A stretch of 64,000 nucleotides of DNA from contig NZ_AP027141.1 of NCBI RefSeq assembly GCF_027943945.1, forward strand, positions 2,294,001 through 2,358,000, read 5' to 3'. The number at the start of each line of letters is the position of its first letter. Position 1 is the stretch's first letter. This document shows, in pieces, positions 25,803-34,741 of this stretch. Made by a program: the position numbers and the translations under genes. The notes under the pieces were generated by a model. The model was not told the origin of the DNA. It worked only from the letters and a program-made list of their open reading frames with translations, and did no database searches. This DNA is from Microbacterium terricola. GTDB taxonomy: Bacteria > Actinomycetota > Actinomycetes > Actinomycetales > Microbacteriaceae.

Positions 25803-26834
25803 TTACTGCTTGGTGACCTGGTCGAACGAGAGCTCGACCGGGGTCTCGCGCTCGAAGAGCGAGACGAGCACGGTGAGCTTGCCGCTCTCGGGCTTGATCT
25901 CGCTGATCGAACCGGGCAGGCCCGCGAACGAGCCCTCCTTGATCGTGATGGTCTCGCCGATCTCGAAGTCGACCTCGGTGATGACGCTGCGCGCCACGGC
26001 CTGGCCGCCCTTGCCTGCGCCGCCCTTGGCCGGAGCGACCTCCTTGACCTCGACGAGCGACTTCAGCATGTTGAAGGCCTCTTCGAAGCGCAGCGGCGTC
26101 GGGTTGTGGGCGTTGCCGACGAAGCCGGTGACGCCGGGCGTGTGGCGGACGACCGACCAGGTGTCTTCGGTCAGCTCCATGCGCACGAGCACGTAGCCCG
26201 GGATGCGCACGCGGGTGACCATCTTGCGCTGGCCGTTCTTGATCTCGACGACGTCCTCCATCGGGACCTCGACCTGGTAGATCTCCTCTTCGACCTCGAG
26301 CGTCGACTTGCGCTGCTCGATGTTGGCCTTGACCTTGCGCTCGAAGCCGGCGTACGAGTGGATGACGTACCACTTGCCCTCGAGCGAGCGGAGCTCGGCG
26401 CGGAAGGCCTCGTACGGGTCCTCCTCCGCATCCTCGTCCTCGTCCTCGTCGGCGGGCAGCTCGTCCTCGTCGCCGTTCACGTCGGGACCGTCGTACGGGG
26501 TCACCTCTTCGGCCGCCTCGGCGCTGCGCTCGGCAGCCTCCTCGGCGATCGAGTCGTTGAGCACCTCGGCGGCGGCCTCGACCTCTGCGGTCTCGTCGAT
26601 GTCGAGTGCGTCGTTCACGATGGCGTCGGCCTCCGGGTCGTCGATGTCGATGTCTTCGTCGTCAGTGTCGTCGAGGTCGTCGTCCTCGTCCTCGATGTGC
26701 AGTGCGGCGTGCTCGGCGGGAACGCTCGCGTTGAGCTCCTCGGCCAGCACGTTGCCTTCCTGCGCTTCGTCGTCCTCGCTGGACTGCTCTGCGGCGGTCG
26801 CCCAGTCGGCGTCGTCGACATATCTTTCAGACAC
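25803..26834 (-). CDS. nusG: Transcription termination/antitermination protein NusG
   Basis: A 343-residue NusG. The conserved NGN domain starts near residue 154 (GKWYVIHSYAGFERKVKANIEQR), and the C-terminal KOW domain ends the protein (IGETITIKEGSFAGLPGSISEI). NusG binds RNA polymerase and links it to Rho and ribosomal protein S10. The first ~150 residues are an acidic, low-complexity extension rich in Asp/Glu/Ala, longer than the whole E. coli protein core is wide. Extensions of this kind are known in actinobacterial NusG. It lies downstream of secE in the usual order. Confidence 0.97.
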   Translation of the reverse strand: MSERYVDDADWATAAEQSSEDDEAQEGNVLAEELNASVPAEHAALHIEDEDDDLDDTDDEDIDIDDPEADAIVNDALDIDETAEVEAAAEVLNDSIAEEAAERSAEAAEEVTPYDGPDVNGDEDELPADEDEDEDAEEDPYEAFRAELRSLEGKWYVIHSYAGFERKVKANIEQRKSTLEVEEEIYQVEVPMEDVVEIKNGQRKMVTRVRIPGYVLVRMELTEDTWSVVRHTPGVTGFVGNAHNPTPLRFEEAFNMLKSLVEVKEVAPAKGGAGKGGQAVARSVITEVDFEIGETITIKEGSFAGLPGSISEIKPESGKLTVLVSLFERETPVELSFDQVTKQ

Positions 26835-26891
26835 TTGGTTCTCTTCCGTTTCGACACAGGGCGGATGCTGCGACCCGCCCGGTCAGGATGG

Positions 26892-27155
26892 TCAGGCTGG
26901 GACGCCGAAGACGACCGATGTGACCCACACGAACAGCAGGTCGAGGCCGTACACGATCGCCATCATGACCACGACGAATCCGAGGACCACCGCGGTGAAC
27001 TTGCCCAGCTCCTGACGGGTCGGGGTGACGACCTTGCGAAGCTCGGCGAAGACCTGACGGATGAACAGAGCGATGCGCGCGAAGAAGTTCAGCTTCTTCT
27101 CGCGGGGTGCCGCGCTCGTGGCGACAACCTCGCCCTTCGGCTCGTCCTGGACCAT
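26892..27155 (-). CDS. secE: Preprotein translocase subunit SecE
   Basis: An 87-residue single-span SecE of the short actinobacterial type. The amphipathic helix (FARIALFIRQVFAELRKVVTPTRQEL) is followed by one membrane helix (FTAVVLGFVVVMMAIVYGLDLLF). It clamps SecY in the translocon. ATG 27155 was chosen over the TTG one codon upstream because AGGTGG is then well placed. It lies between tRNA-Trp and nusG, as in most actinobacteria. Confidence 0.97.
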   Translation of the reverse strand: MVQDEPKGEVVATSAAPREKKLNFFARIALFIRQVFAELRKVVTPTRQELGKFTAVVLGFVVVMMAIVYGLDLLFVWVTSVVFGVPA

Positions 27156-27199
27156 CAACCCACCTGACTAGTTTTCGTGAATCAGCCTGCGCTGATGCG

Positions 27200-27272
<73 letters not shown>

Positions 27273-27441
27273 AGAGACCCTGGGGCCCCTGGTTGCCCGC
27301 ACTCTTCCGCCGTGATCTTGTGGAGGGGATCCTGCCCGGCACAGCGGGCATGGCAAAAGAATGCAGACTTCAACTGCACATCCCAGTGTACGGCATGCCC
27401 CGACGACCCGCGAATCCCGGCGGCCGTCGGGCGCGCCCCGG

Positions 27442-27879
27442 TCAGTACTGCTGGATGCCGTACCGGTCGGGTTCGGGAGCGCGTTCGAACGCGCGCCCGG
27501 ACAGCGACGACGGGGCGATCCGCACGTAGTTGTACTTCAGCGTGGGGATCCACGGTCGCAGCAGCAGGCCGTCGGCACGCTCGACCTCTTCCGTCGTGTC
27601 GAGGCGGTGGGCGCTCCCGCGCACCACCACGCTCCACGCTTCGGTTTCGGAGTGATCGTCGACCTCGAAGAGCACCTCGTCGTTGATGCTCAGCTCGAAC
27701 AGCTTGCTGCCCTCGGCCGTGCGGAACAGGATGCTGTCGCCGTCCATCGTGTAGTTGACCGGGAAGATGTCGAGCACGTCACCGACATGGGTGACCAGGC
27801 GTCCGAGTTCCTGCCCTCGCAGGCGCTCGCGGCACTCGTCGTCGGTGAGCACGGTCACGTGGTGCGCTGACTCGTCCAT
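27442..27879 (-). CDS. Pyridoxamine 5'-phosphate oxidase-family FMN protein
   Basis: A 145-residue split-barrel flavoprotein-like protein of the PPOX superfamily. The core contains RLVTHVGDVLDIFPVNYTMDGDSILFRT and SVVVRGSAHRL, the pattern of small FMN- or F420-binding PPOX proteins common in actinobacteria. Such proteins reduce or bind diverse cofactors and substrates, and a specific reaction cannot be assigned. It stands alone, with GGAGG 11 bases before its ATG. The 169 bases between this gene and tRNA-Trp show nothing else recognisable. Confidence 0.8.
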   Translation of the reverse strand: MDESAHHVTVLTDDECRERLRGQELGRLVTHVGDVLDIFPVNYTMDGDSILFRTAEGSKLFELSINDEVLFEVDDHSETEAWSVVVRGSAHRLDTTEEVERADGLLLRPWIPTLKYNYVRIAPSSLSGRAFERAPEPDRYGIQQY

Positions 27880-27941
27880 GCCCCGATTGTCCTCCCACTG
27901 AGCGGTGCGCGCAGGCCGCGCACCGCTCAGTGGGAATCGGC

Positions 27942-29315
27942 TCAGGCCTGCGGCGCGATCCGGATGAGCTTCTTGTTGACGAACTCGTCGGCCGCCAGCA
28001 GGCCCATCTCGCGCGAGGTGCCGCTGCGCTTGACGCCGCCGAAAGGCAGCGCGGGCTCGTCGGCGAGCACGAGGTTGACGTAGACCATGCCGGCGTCGAT
28101 CTTCTGGGCGACGCGGTCAGCCTGCTCCGCATCCGTGGTGAAGACGTACGAGCCGAGCCCGAACGGGGTGTCGTTCGCGACCGCGACCGCCTCGTCCTCG
28201 TCCGTGACTTTGTAGACGACGCCGACGGGGCCGAAGAACTCCTCGCGGTACGCATCCATGTCGCTCGTCACGCCGGTGAGGACCGTGCCCTCGTAGAACG
28301 CGCCGTCGCGGGTGCCGCCCGTGACGAGGGTCGCGCCCTGCGCGACGGCCTTGTCGACCTGCTCGGCGAGACGCTCCGCCGCCACGAGCGACGAGAGCGG
28401 GCCGAGCACGGTGTCGTCGTCGAACGGGTCGCCCACCTTCGCACCGCTCATCGCGGCGGTGAACTTCTCCAGGAAGCCGTCGTAGAGGTCCTCGTGGACG
28501 ATGAACCGCTTGGCCGCGTTGCACGACTGCCCGGTGTTGTCCAGACGTGCGTCGACCGCCGCCTGCACGGCGCCGTCGAGGTCGTCGGTCGACAGCAGGA
28601 TGAACGGGTCTGAGCCGCCCAGCTCGAGCGCGACCTTCTTGAGGTTGCGCCCGGCGACCTCGGCGACAGCGGCGCCGGCACGCTCGGAGCCCGTCACCGA
28701 CACGCCCTGCACCCGCGGGTCGGCGATGATGTCGGCGGCCTGCTCGTTGGTGACGTAGACATTGACGTAGACGCCGTCGGGGAAGCCGGCGTCGCGGTAG
28801 ATCGCGTCCATCGCGGCGGCCGACTCGGGGCACTGCTGGGCGTGCTTGAGGAGGATGGTGTTGCCGATCACGATGTTCGGCGCCGCGAACCGCGCGACCT
28901 GGTAGTACGGGAAGTTCCAGGGCATGATGCCGAGGAGCGGGCCCAGCGCGCTGCGACGGATCACCGCGCTGCCGTCGCCGTCGATCTCGAGCGTGGTGTC
29001 GCTCATGATCTTGTCGGCCTTGTCTGCGTAGTACTCCGTGATGTCGGCGGCGAAGTCGACCTCGCCGAGTGCGGCGGAGAGGGGCTTGCCCATCTCCCGC
29101 ACGATGATCGCGGCGAGCTCGTCGCGCCGCTCGCGGTGCAGCTCGGCGACGCGGCGGATGAGGGCGGCGCGCTCGGCGACGGTGCTCGAACGCGACCAGT
29201 CGTCGAAGGCGCTCTTCGCGGAGGCGACCGCGTCCTCCACCTGCGCGTCGGTGAACGTCGGGTACTCCGCGAGTCGCTCCCCCGTGGCGGGGTTGATGAC
29301 GGCGTAGTCGCTCAT
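27942..29315 (-). CDS. gabD1: Succinate-semialdehyde dehydrogenase, GabD1 type
   Basis: A 457-residue aldehyde dehydrogenase, the same length as mycobacterial GabD1 and with its hallmark N-terminal run ERRDELAAIIVREMGKP. The catalytic Cys is in NTGQSCNAAKRF and the general-base Glu in LELGGSDPF. The reaction is succinate semialdehyde to succinate with NAD(P)+. It is the last gene of an operon holding a second aldehyde dehydrogenase, permease, stress protein and amine oxidase. One of the two dehydrogenases may instead act on 4-aminobutanal, but the sequence alone does not say which. Confidence 0.88.
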   Translation of the reverse strand: MSDYAVINPATGERLAEYPTFTDAQVEDAVASAKSAFDDWSRSSTVAERAALIRRVAELHRERRDELAAIIVREMGKPLSAALGEVDFAADITEYYADKADKIMSDTTLEIDGDGSAVIRRSALGPLLGIMPWNFPYYQVARFAAPNIVIGNTILLKHAQQCPESAAAMDAIYRDAGFPDGVYVNVYVTNEQAADIIADPRVQGVSVTGSERAGAAVAEVAGRNLKKVALELGGSDPFILLSTDDLDGAVQAAVDARLDNTGQSCNAAKRFIVHEDLYDGFLEKFTAAMSGAKVGDPFDDDTVLGPLSSLVAAERLAEQVDKAVAQGATLVTGGTRDGAFYEGTVLTGVTSDMDAYREEFFGPVGVVYKVTDEDEAVAVANDTPFGLGSYVFTTDAEQADRVAQKIDAGMVYVNLVLADEPALPFGGVKRSGTSREMGLLAADEFVNKKLIRIAPQA

Positions 29316-29337
29316 GGGTCTCTTCCGTTCCTCCCGC

Positions 29338-30804
29338 TCAGTCGGCGGGGATCAGCGTGTACTTGGTGGACAGGTATTCGTGGATGCCTTCGAGGCCGCC
29401 CTCACGGCCGACGCCGGACTGCTTGACACCGCCGAAGGGGGCGGCGGCGTTCGAGACGACGCCCACGTTCAGGCCCATCATGCCGGTCTCCAGACGGTCG
29501 ATCATGCGATGACCGCGGGCGAGGTCCTGGGTGAACACGTACGACACGAGGCCGTACTCGGTGTCGTTCGCGAGTCGCACGGCTTCGTCCTCGTCCGAGA
29601 AGGTCGCGATCGCCAGGACGGGTCCGAAGATCTCCTCGCGCAGGATGTCGCTGCCTGCGGCGACCTCGGTGATCACGGTGGGCTCGAAGAACGTGCCCTC
29701 CCCCTCGATCGCCTTGCCGCCGGCGAGCACCGTGGCGCCCCGGGAGACCGCGTCGTCGACGAGGTCGACGGCCTTCGCGACCGCCTTGTCGTCGATGAGC
29801 GGACCGATCTGCACGCCGTCCTCGGTGCCGCGGCCGACCTTCATGGAGGCGACCCGCTCGGCGACGCGGGACGCGAAGTCGTCGGCGACCTTCTCGTGCA
29901 CGATGAAGCGGTTCGCCGCCGTGCACGCCTGGCCGATGTTGCGGAACTTCGCGAGCATCGCGCCGTCGACCGCCTTGTCGATGTCGGCGTCGTCGAAGAC
30001 CACGAACGGCGCGTTGCCGCCCAGTTCCATCGACACGCGCAGCACGCCTTCGGCCGCCTGGGCGATGAGCTTGCGCCCGACCTCGGTCGATCCCGTGAAC
30101 GAGAGCTTGCGCAGGCGCGGGTCGGCGATGATCGGGCCGGAGACGGCGCTCGAGCTCGTCGTCGTGAAGACGTTGACGACCCCGGCGGGCAGACCAGCCT
30201 CGACGAGCAGCTTCACGAAGTACAGCGTGGTCAGCGGCGTGAGCTCCGGCGGCTTGATGACCACCGTGCAGCCGGCGGCGAGCGCCGGGGCGATCTTGCG
30301 GGTCGCCATCGCGAGCGGGAAGTTCCACGGCGTGATGAAGAACGACGGACCGACGGGCCGCTGCGAGACGACCATCCGCCCGGTGCCCTCGGGGTTGAGC
30401 CCGTAGCGGCCGGTGATGCGCACCGCCTCCTCGCTGAACCAGCGCAGGAACTCGCCGCCGTATCCGACCTCGCCGCGCGCCTCCGCGAGCGGCTTGCCCA
30501 TCTCGAGGGTCATCAGGAGGGCCAGGTCCTCCTTGTGCTCCTGCACGAGGTCGAACGCGCGGCGCAGGATGTCGCTCCGGGTGCGGGGCGGCGTCGCGGC
30601 CCACGACTCCTGAGCCGCAACTGCGGCATCCAGGGCCTTGATGCCGTCGGCGGGCGAGGCGTCCGCGATGGTGTGGATGACGGCGCCGGTCGCGGGATCG
30701 CGCACATCGAAGGTGCGGCCCTCCGCAGCATCCGTCCATTCGCCGCCGATGAACAGCTGCGTCGGGACAGCGTCCAGCAGGGTCTTCTCAGTCTCGTTCG
30801 TCAT
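29338..30804 (-). CDS. gabD: NAD(P)-dependent succinate-semialdehyde dehydrogenase, GabD type
   Basis: A 488-residue aldehyde dehydrogenase of the E. coli GabD type. Catalytic Cys lies in NIGQACTAANRF and Glu in SMELGGNAPF; the Rossmann signature FTGSTEVGR is intact. It would oxidise succinate semialdehyde to succinate or, by relatedness, 4-aminobutanal to 4-aminobutyrate. ATG 30804 was chosen because GAGGG is then at a normal distance; ATG 30810 adds two residues. It lies 9-15 bases after the permease stop and 22 bases before gabD1. Confidence 0.88.
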   Translation of the reverse strand: MTNETEKTLLDAVPTQLFIGGEWTDAAEGRTFDVRDPATGAVIHTIADASPADGIKALDAAVAAQESWAATPPRTRSDILRRAFDLVQEHKEDLALLMTLEMGKPLAEARGEVGYGGEFLRWFSEEAVRITGRYGLNPEGTGRMVVSQRPVGPSFFITPWNFPLAMATRKIAPALAAGCTVVIKPPELTPLTTLYFVKLLVEAGLPAGVVNVFTTTSSSAVSGPIIADPRLRKLSFTGSTEVGRKLIAQAAEGVLRVSMELGGNAPFVVFDDADIDKAVDGAMLAKFRNIGQACTAANRFIVHEKVADDFASRVAERVASMKVGRGTEDGVQIGPLIDDKAVAKAVDLVDDAVSRGATVLAGGKAIEGEGTFFEPTVITEVAAGSDILREEIFGPVLAIATFSDEDEAVRLANDTEYGLVSYVFTQDLARGHRMIDRLETGMMGLNVGVVSNAAAPFGGVKQSGVGREGGLEGIHEYLSTKYTLIPAD

Positions 30805-30813
30805 CGACATCCC

Positions 30814-32361
30814 TCATCGCCGCCCGCGGCGAAGGCTCGCCGGAGCATCCATTGCCAGTGTCTCACCGCGGAAGAACGCGGGGCGCTTGATCGCCTGCCA
30901 GATCATGATCACGATGCCGACCACGATGACCAGCACACCGAGCACGAAGACGAGCCCGAGGCCGCCGATGCTCGAGCCGCTGCCGTAGGCGGGGTCCATC
31001 GAGTCGATCAGGGTCGTCACGAACAGCACGGCCAGGATCACGCCGCCGACCAGCGGGAACAGGAACGTGAAGAAGAACGACCGCGCCGAGTCGAACCACT
31101 GCCGACGGAAGTACCAGACGCACGCGAACGCGGTGAGCCCGTAGTAGAAGCAGATCATCATGCCGAGCGACAGGATGGTGTCGGTCAGGACGTTCTCGCT
31201 GAGGAGGCGCATCACGGCGTAGAACACCGAGGCGACGACGGCCGAGACGATCGTGGCGAAGCCCGGCGTGAAGAACCGCGGGCTGACCTTCGCGAACTTC
31301 TCCGGCAGCGCGCCGTAGTGGCCCATCGCCAGGAGCGTGCGCGCGGGGCCGACGGCCGTGGACTGCAGCGATGCGGCGGAGCTGGAGAGCACCGCGAGCG
31401 ACACCAGGAAAGCGAGCGGCCCGAGAATCGGGTCGGACAGCGCGAAGAAGACGTTGGCCGTGATGTCCTCGTTGCCGAGGCCGAACTCCCCCGTCCCGAC
31501 GCCGGCGAACATCATCAGGCCGATCGAGATCAGCAGGTAGAGCGAGACGATGATCACGACGGTCGCCATGGCGGCGCGCCCCGGCGTGCGGTCGGGGTCC
31601 TTGGTCTCCTCGTTCATGGTGAGGACTACGTCCCAGCCCCAGAAGATGAAGATCGAGAGCGACAGGCCGGCGGCGAACGCGCTGAAGGAGTCGACCTCGA
31701 ACGGGTTGAACCATGCCCAGTCGAACGGCAGCGGATCGAACGCGGTGCCGTTGACGGCCTTCACGATCGCGACGACCGCGAAGAGCACGAGCACGACGAC
31801 CTGGAAGGTCACCAGCACGTACTGGAACTTCTGGGTCGTCTGCATGTCGCGGTACGACACGAGGGTCGCGCCGAGCATGAACAGCAGGCAGACCGTCACG
31901 TTGATGAACGGGTTGAACGCGAGGTCGGCGATCTCGGGCTGACCGCTCACTTGCGCGATCAGGAGGAAGAGGAACTCGACGGCGATGCCGGCGAGGTTCG
32001 ACAGGACGATCACGGTCGCGGCGATGAGCCCCCACCCGGTCATCCAGCCGATCCACGGGCCGAACGCGCGCACGCCCCACGTGAACGAGGTGCCGGAGTC
32101 GGGCATCGCACGGTTGAGTTCGCGGTAGCCGAAGGCGACCAGGAGCATCGGGATGAATCCGACCAGGATGATCGCGGGCACCTGGACGCCCACGGCGGAG
32201 ACCGTGGGTCCGAGCGACGCCGTCAGCGTGTAGGCGGGGGCGATCGTCGAGATGCCGATCACGACGGCGCCGACCATGCCGACGGTGCCGGCGCTCAGGC
32301 CCTTCTTGGAGATGCCGCCGTCGACCGGTGCGGCGACGGCGGGGGTGGACGAGTCGCTCAT
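30814..32361 (-). CDS. APC-family amino acid/polyamine permease
   Basis: A 515-residue permease of the amino acid-polyamine-organocation superfamily with 12 predicted helices. The first carries the substrate-binding GISTIAPAYTLTASLGP-type break. Its position between an amine oxidase and GABA-pathway dehydrogenases suggests uptake of putrescine or GABA by proton symport. The start ATG overlaps the universal stress protein stop by four bases, so the genes are coupled. Substrate assignment rests on context. Confidence 0.88.
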   Translation of the reverse strand: MSDSSTPAVAAPVDGGISKKGLSAGTVGMVGAVVIGISTIAPAYTLTASLGPTVSAVGVQVPAIILVGFIPMLLVAFGYRELNRAMPDSGTSFTWGVRAFGPWIGWMTGWGLIAATVIVLSNLAGIAVEFLFLLIAQVSGQPEIADLAFNPFINVTVCLLFMLGATLVSYRDMQTTQKFQYVLVTFQVVVLVLFAVVAIVKAVNGTAFDPLPFDWAWFNPFEVDSFSAFAAGLSLSIFIFWGWDVVLTMNEETKDPDRTPGRAAMATVVIIVSLYLLISIGLMMFAGVGTGEFGLGNEDITANVFFALSDPILGPLAFLVSLAVLSSSAASLQSTAVGPARTLLAMGHYGALPEKFAKVSPRFFTPGFATIVSAVVASVFYAVMRLLSENVLTDTILSLGMMICFYYGLTAFACVWYFRRQWFDSARSFFFTFLFPLVGGVILAVLFVTTLIDSMDPAYGSGSSIGGLGLVFVLGVLVIVVGIVIMIWQAIKRPAFFRGETLAMDAPASLRRGRR

Positions 32362-33248
32362 GCGCCCGATCCTTCCTTGCTGGTGCGGGTGCGCGGGACG
32401 ACCACGACCGGGACGGGGACTTCGTGCAGCATCTTCGCTGCGGTGGAGCCGAGGAACAGGCGGCGCGGCTGGGCGAGGCGGCTCGAGCCGACGAGGAGGA
32501 TCTCACCCGGCTGCCAGTCGAGGTGGGTGACGGCCTCCTCGATGCTCTCCCCGCGTGCGGTGAGGATCTCGGTGTCGAGCGCGTCGGGCAGCGCAGCCTC
32601 GGCCGCGGCGAGCACCTCGTCGGCGTGGGCTGCCCCGGCGATGCGGATGACTCCGGTGTCGACCGACGCCGGCAGGTCGACCGTCACCAGCGACAGCAGC
32701 CGCAGCGGAACACCGGCGGCGATCGCGAACGCAGAGGCCTGGTCGAGCACGGCCTCGGCGCCCGGGCGGGTGCCGATGGCGGCCGTGACGCGGGTGATGC
32801 CGGTGTCGACGGCGACCTTGCGGGCGCCGCGCGGCACGAGCACCACCGGCACGTCGGACGAGTGCAGCAGCTCGGTGGTGGTCGAGCCGAGACGGTGGCG
32901 GTTGCGTGAGCCCCCATCGGCGGCGCCGACCACGATCGACGCGGCGGCCAGCTCGTCGGCCAGGTCGATCAGGCCCTCGGCGAACGAGTCGGCGAAGCGG
33001 ACGTGCTCGCGGTGCGGCACAGCATCCGGGATCTTGGCGACGGCATCGCCCAGCCACTGCGCAGCCTGATCGCGCAGGTAGCGGTCGTACCCGGCGTCGG
33101 GCGGCGTGATGACGCTGCGGCCGTCCGACGGCAGGATGATCGCGACGTCGAGGTCGGCGCCGGATGCGGCCGCGAGCCGTGAGGCGAAGGCGACGGCGTC
33201 ACGGCCGGCCTTGGTCGCGGAGTACCCCACGACGATGCGGATGGTCAT
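32358..33248 (-). CDS. Universal stress protein, tandem Usp domains
   Basis: A 296-residue protein with two Usp domains. The ATP-binding pattern is visible in each: VVGAADGG...LGSTTTELLH near residue 115 and LLVGSSRL...LGSTAAKMLH near residue 265. Tandem Usp proteins bind ATP and modulate stress or dormancy responses. An inserted Usp inside an amine-catabolism operon, with four-base overlaps on both sides, suggests a role tied to the pathway or to its permease. ATG 33248 is set by the overlap with the amine oxidase stop and the family start MTIRIVVGY. Confidence 0.9.
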   Translation of the reverse strand: MTIRIVVGYSATKAGRDAVAFASRLAAASGADLDVAIILPSDGRSVITPPDAGYDRYLRDQAAQWLGDAVAKIPDAVPHREHVRFADSFAEGLIDLADELAAASIVVGAADGGSRNRHRLGSTTTELLHSSDVPVVLVPRGARKVAVDTGITRVTAAIGTRPGAEAVLDQASAFAIAAGVPLRLLSLVTVDLPASVDTGVIRIAGAAHADEVLAAAEAALPDALDTEILTARGESIEEAVTHLDWQPGEILLVGSSRLAQPRRLFLGSTAAKMLHEVPVPVVVVPRTRTSKEGSGA

Positions 33249-34603
33249 GCCCGGGTCTCCTCGATGATGTTCTGCGCCGCGAACCGCCCCATGCGGATCG
33301 CGCCGTCGACGTGCTGGTAGCCGGCCCCGGCGAGGTCGCTGCACGCGAAGTGGATCGGCCCGACCGGTGTGCGCAGGTCGGCACCGTAACGGTGCAGGCC
33401 GCCGAGGTCGAAGCTCGCCGCGTATGCGCCGCGGGTCCACTCCTCGCTGCCCCAGTCGCTCTCGTAGTAGACGACCGGGTTCTTGGCCTCGGGCCCGTAG
33501 TAGTGCGACAGCGACTCGAGGATGCGCTCCTTGCGCTCCTCGGCCGAGAGGCGGAACAGGTCGTCCGCGGTGCGGTCGGACACGAAGCCGACGAGGGTGC
33601 CCCGCTCGTCGCCGTGGTTGGTGTTGTCGTACGCCTCGTGCGACAGCTCGTAGGGGCTGAAGGCGGTGCCCGAGAGCCCCTGCTCGCGCCAGAACGGGCG
33701 GTCGTAGACCGCGTGCACCTTGATCACGAAGCCCATCGAGATGTGCTGGTGCATCTGGTGCTGCAGCCGCGGCAGCGCGGGCACGAACGAGATGCGGTTG
33801 TAGAGCACGGGCGCCAGGGCGAGGATCGCGTGGCGGGCGCGCACCGTGATCCCCTCCGCCGTCGCGGTGACACCGGTGGTGGACCACTCCAGGGTCCGCA
33901 CCGGCTGGTTGAGGAAGACGTCGTCGCCGAGGCGCTCGGCGAGCAGCAGCGGCACCTGCTGGAGGCCGCCGACGACCCGCTTGTCGAGGATGAAGTCGGC
34001 GTCGACGAGGTGCGAGTACGAGCCCGCGGAGGCCGCCATGAGCAGCGACTGGAGGAGCGAGAAGGAGTGCGTGGGCTTGGTCAGCATCGCCGAGCCGGTG
34101 GCGAACGCCAGGTTGCGCACGGCCTCGTCGTCGTCGGTCTGCGAGCGCAGCCAGGCGTCCCAGGAGATGCTGTCCCACTCGGCCGCGTTCTCGTGAGCCC
34201 ACGGGCGGTCGGGGTCGATCTCGGCCACCATCGCGTCGAGCCGCTCGGTGATCTCGGCGATCACGCGCTCGGTCTCGGCGGACACCGGGAACATCTCGCC
34301 GGTGAAGCGGCTGGCCGTGCCGTCCGGGCCGACGTAGACGCTGTCGCCCTCGCGGTACCGGCTGTACGTCTCCAGCCCGAGCTCGGCGACGGTGTCGATG
34401 AGCGCGTCCTGGTCGGGCGAGACCCACTGGCCGCCGATCTCGAGCATCGCGCCGTCGATGACGTCGGTCCACAGGCGTCCGCCGACACGGTCGCGCGCCT
34501 CGAGCACCGCGACCGACAGTCCGGCCTTGCGCAGCTCGTTCGCCGCGGTGGTCCCCGCGGCGCCCGCACCGATGATCACGACGTCTCTGGTGATCTCACT
34601 CAT
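33245..34603 (-). CDS. puo: FAD-dependent amine oxidase, putrescine oxidase-like
   Basis: A 452-residue flavin amine oxidase. The FAD dinucleotide motif is VVIIGAGAAGTTAANEL, followed by RDRVGGRLWTD and LEIGGQWVSPDQ, and the C-terminal FAD loop is GAGYQHVDGAIRMG. Similarity in my memory is to actinobacterial putrescine oxidases, which convert putrescine to 4-aminobutanal with release of ammonia and hydrogen peroxide. The neighbouring gabT and gabD genes complete a path to succinate, which supports the call. ATG 34603 follows AAAGGAG. Two perfect palindromes precede the gene. Other primary-amine substrates are possible. Confidence 0.82.
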   Translation of the reverse strand: MSEITRDVVIIGAGAAGTTAANELRKAGLSVAVLEARDRVGGRLWTDVIDGAMLEIGGQWVSPDQDALIDTVAELGLETYSRYREGDSVYVGPDGTASRFTGEMFPVSAETERVIAEITERLDAMVAEIDPDRPWAHENAAEWDSISWDAWLRSQTDDDEAVRNLAFATGSAMLTKPTHSFSLLQSLLMAASAGSYSHLVDADFILDKRVVGGLQQVPLLLAERLGDDVFLNQPVRTLEWSTTGVTATAEGITVRARHAILALAPVLYNRISFVPALPRLQHQMHQHISMGFVIKVHAVYDRPFWREQGLSGTAFSPYELSHEAYDNTNHGDERGTLVGFVSDRTADDLFRLSAEERKERILESLSHYYGPEAKNPVVYYESDWGSEEWTRGAYAASFDLGGLHRYGADLRTPVGPIHFACSDLAGAGYQHVDGAIRMGRFAAQNIIEETRA

Positions 34604-34629
34604 CTGCAACTCCTTTGTTCCTTCTGGTG

Positions 34630-34649
34630 CCGAGATCACGTGATCTCGG
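34630..34649. promoter_or_regulatory. Perfect 20-bp palindromic operator upstream of puo
   Basis: CCGAGATCACGTGATCTCGG is a perfect 20-bp palindrome with no loop, 27 bases before the puo start codon. Its centre is CACGTG. Without a loop or T tract it fits a dimer-binding site better than a terminator. Confidence 0.7.
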
Positions 34650-34690
34650 CGAGCTCACCCGTCATGGTCGTCCGCAGCCCGTGCTCTCAT

Positions 34691-34708
34691 CGAGATCACG
34701 TGATCTCG
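34691..34708. promoter_or_regulatory. Second copy of the palindrome upstream of puo
   Basis: CGAGATCACGTGATCTCG repeats the inner 18 bases of the site at 34630-34649, with centres 60 bases apart (close to six helical turns). Both lie in the 138-base gap between gabT and puo, so they probably control a separate puo promoter. Confidence 0.7.
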
Positions 34709-34741
34709 GAGGAGGAAAGGCCGGAGCGAGGACGGATGCTG

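Noticed and set aside
29314..33069. A 1251-codon plus-strand open frame.
   Set aside because: It is antisense to two aldehyde dehydrogenases, the permease and the stress protein, whose families are unmistakable. Its composition is that of the complementary strand of GC-rich genes.
34630..34708. The twin palindromes as transcription terminators of gabT.
   Set aside because: They have no loop and no T tract, and two near-identical copies at helical spacing before a gene start fit operators better.
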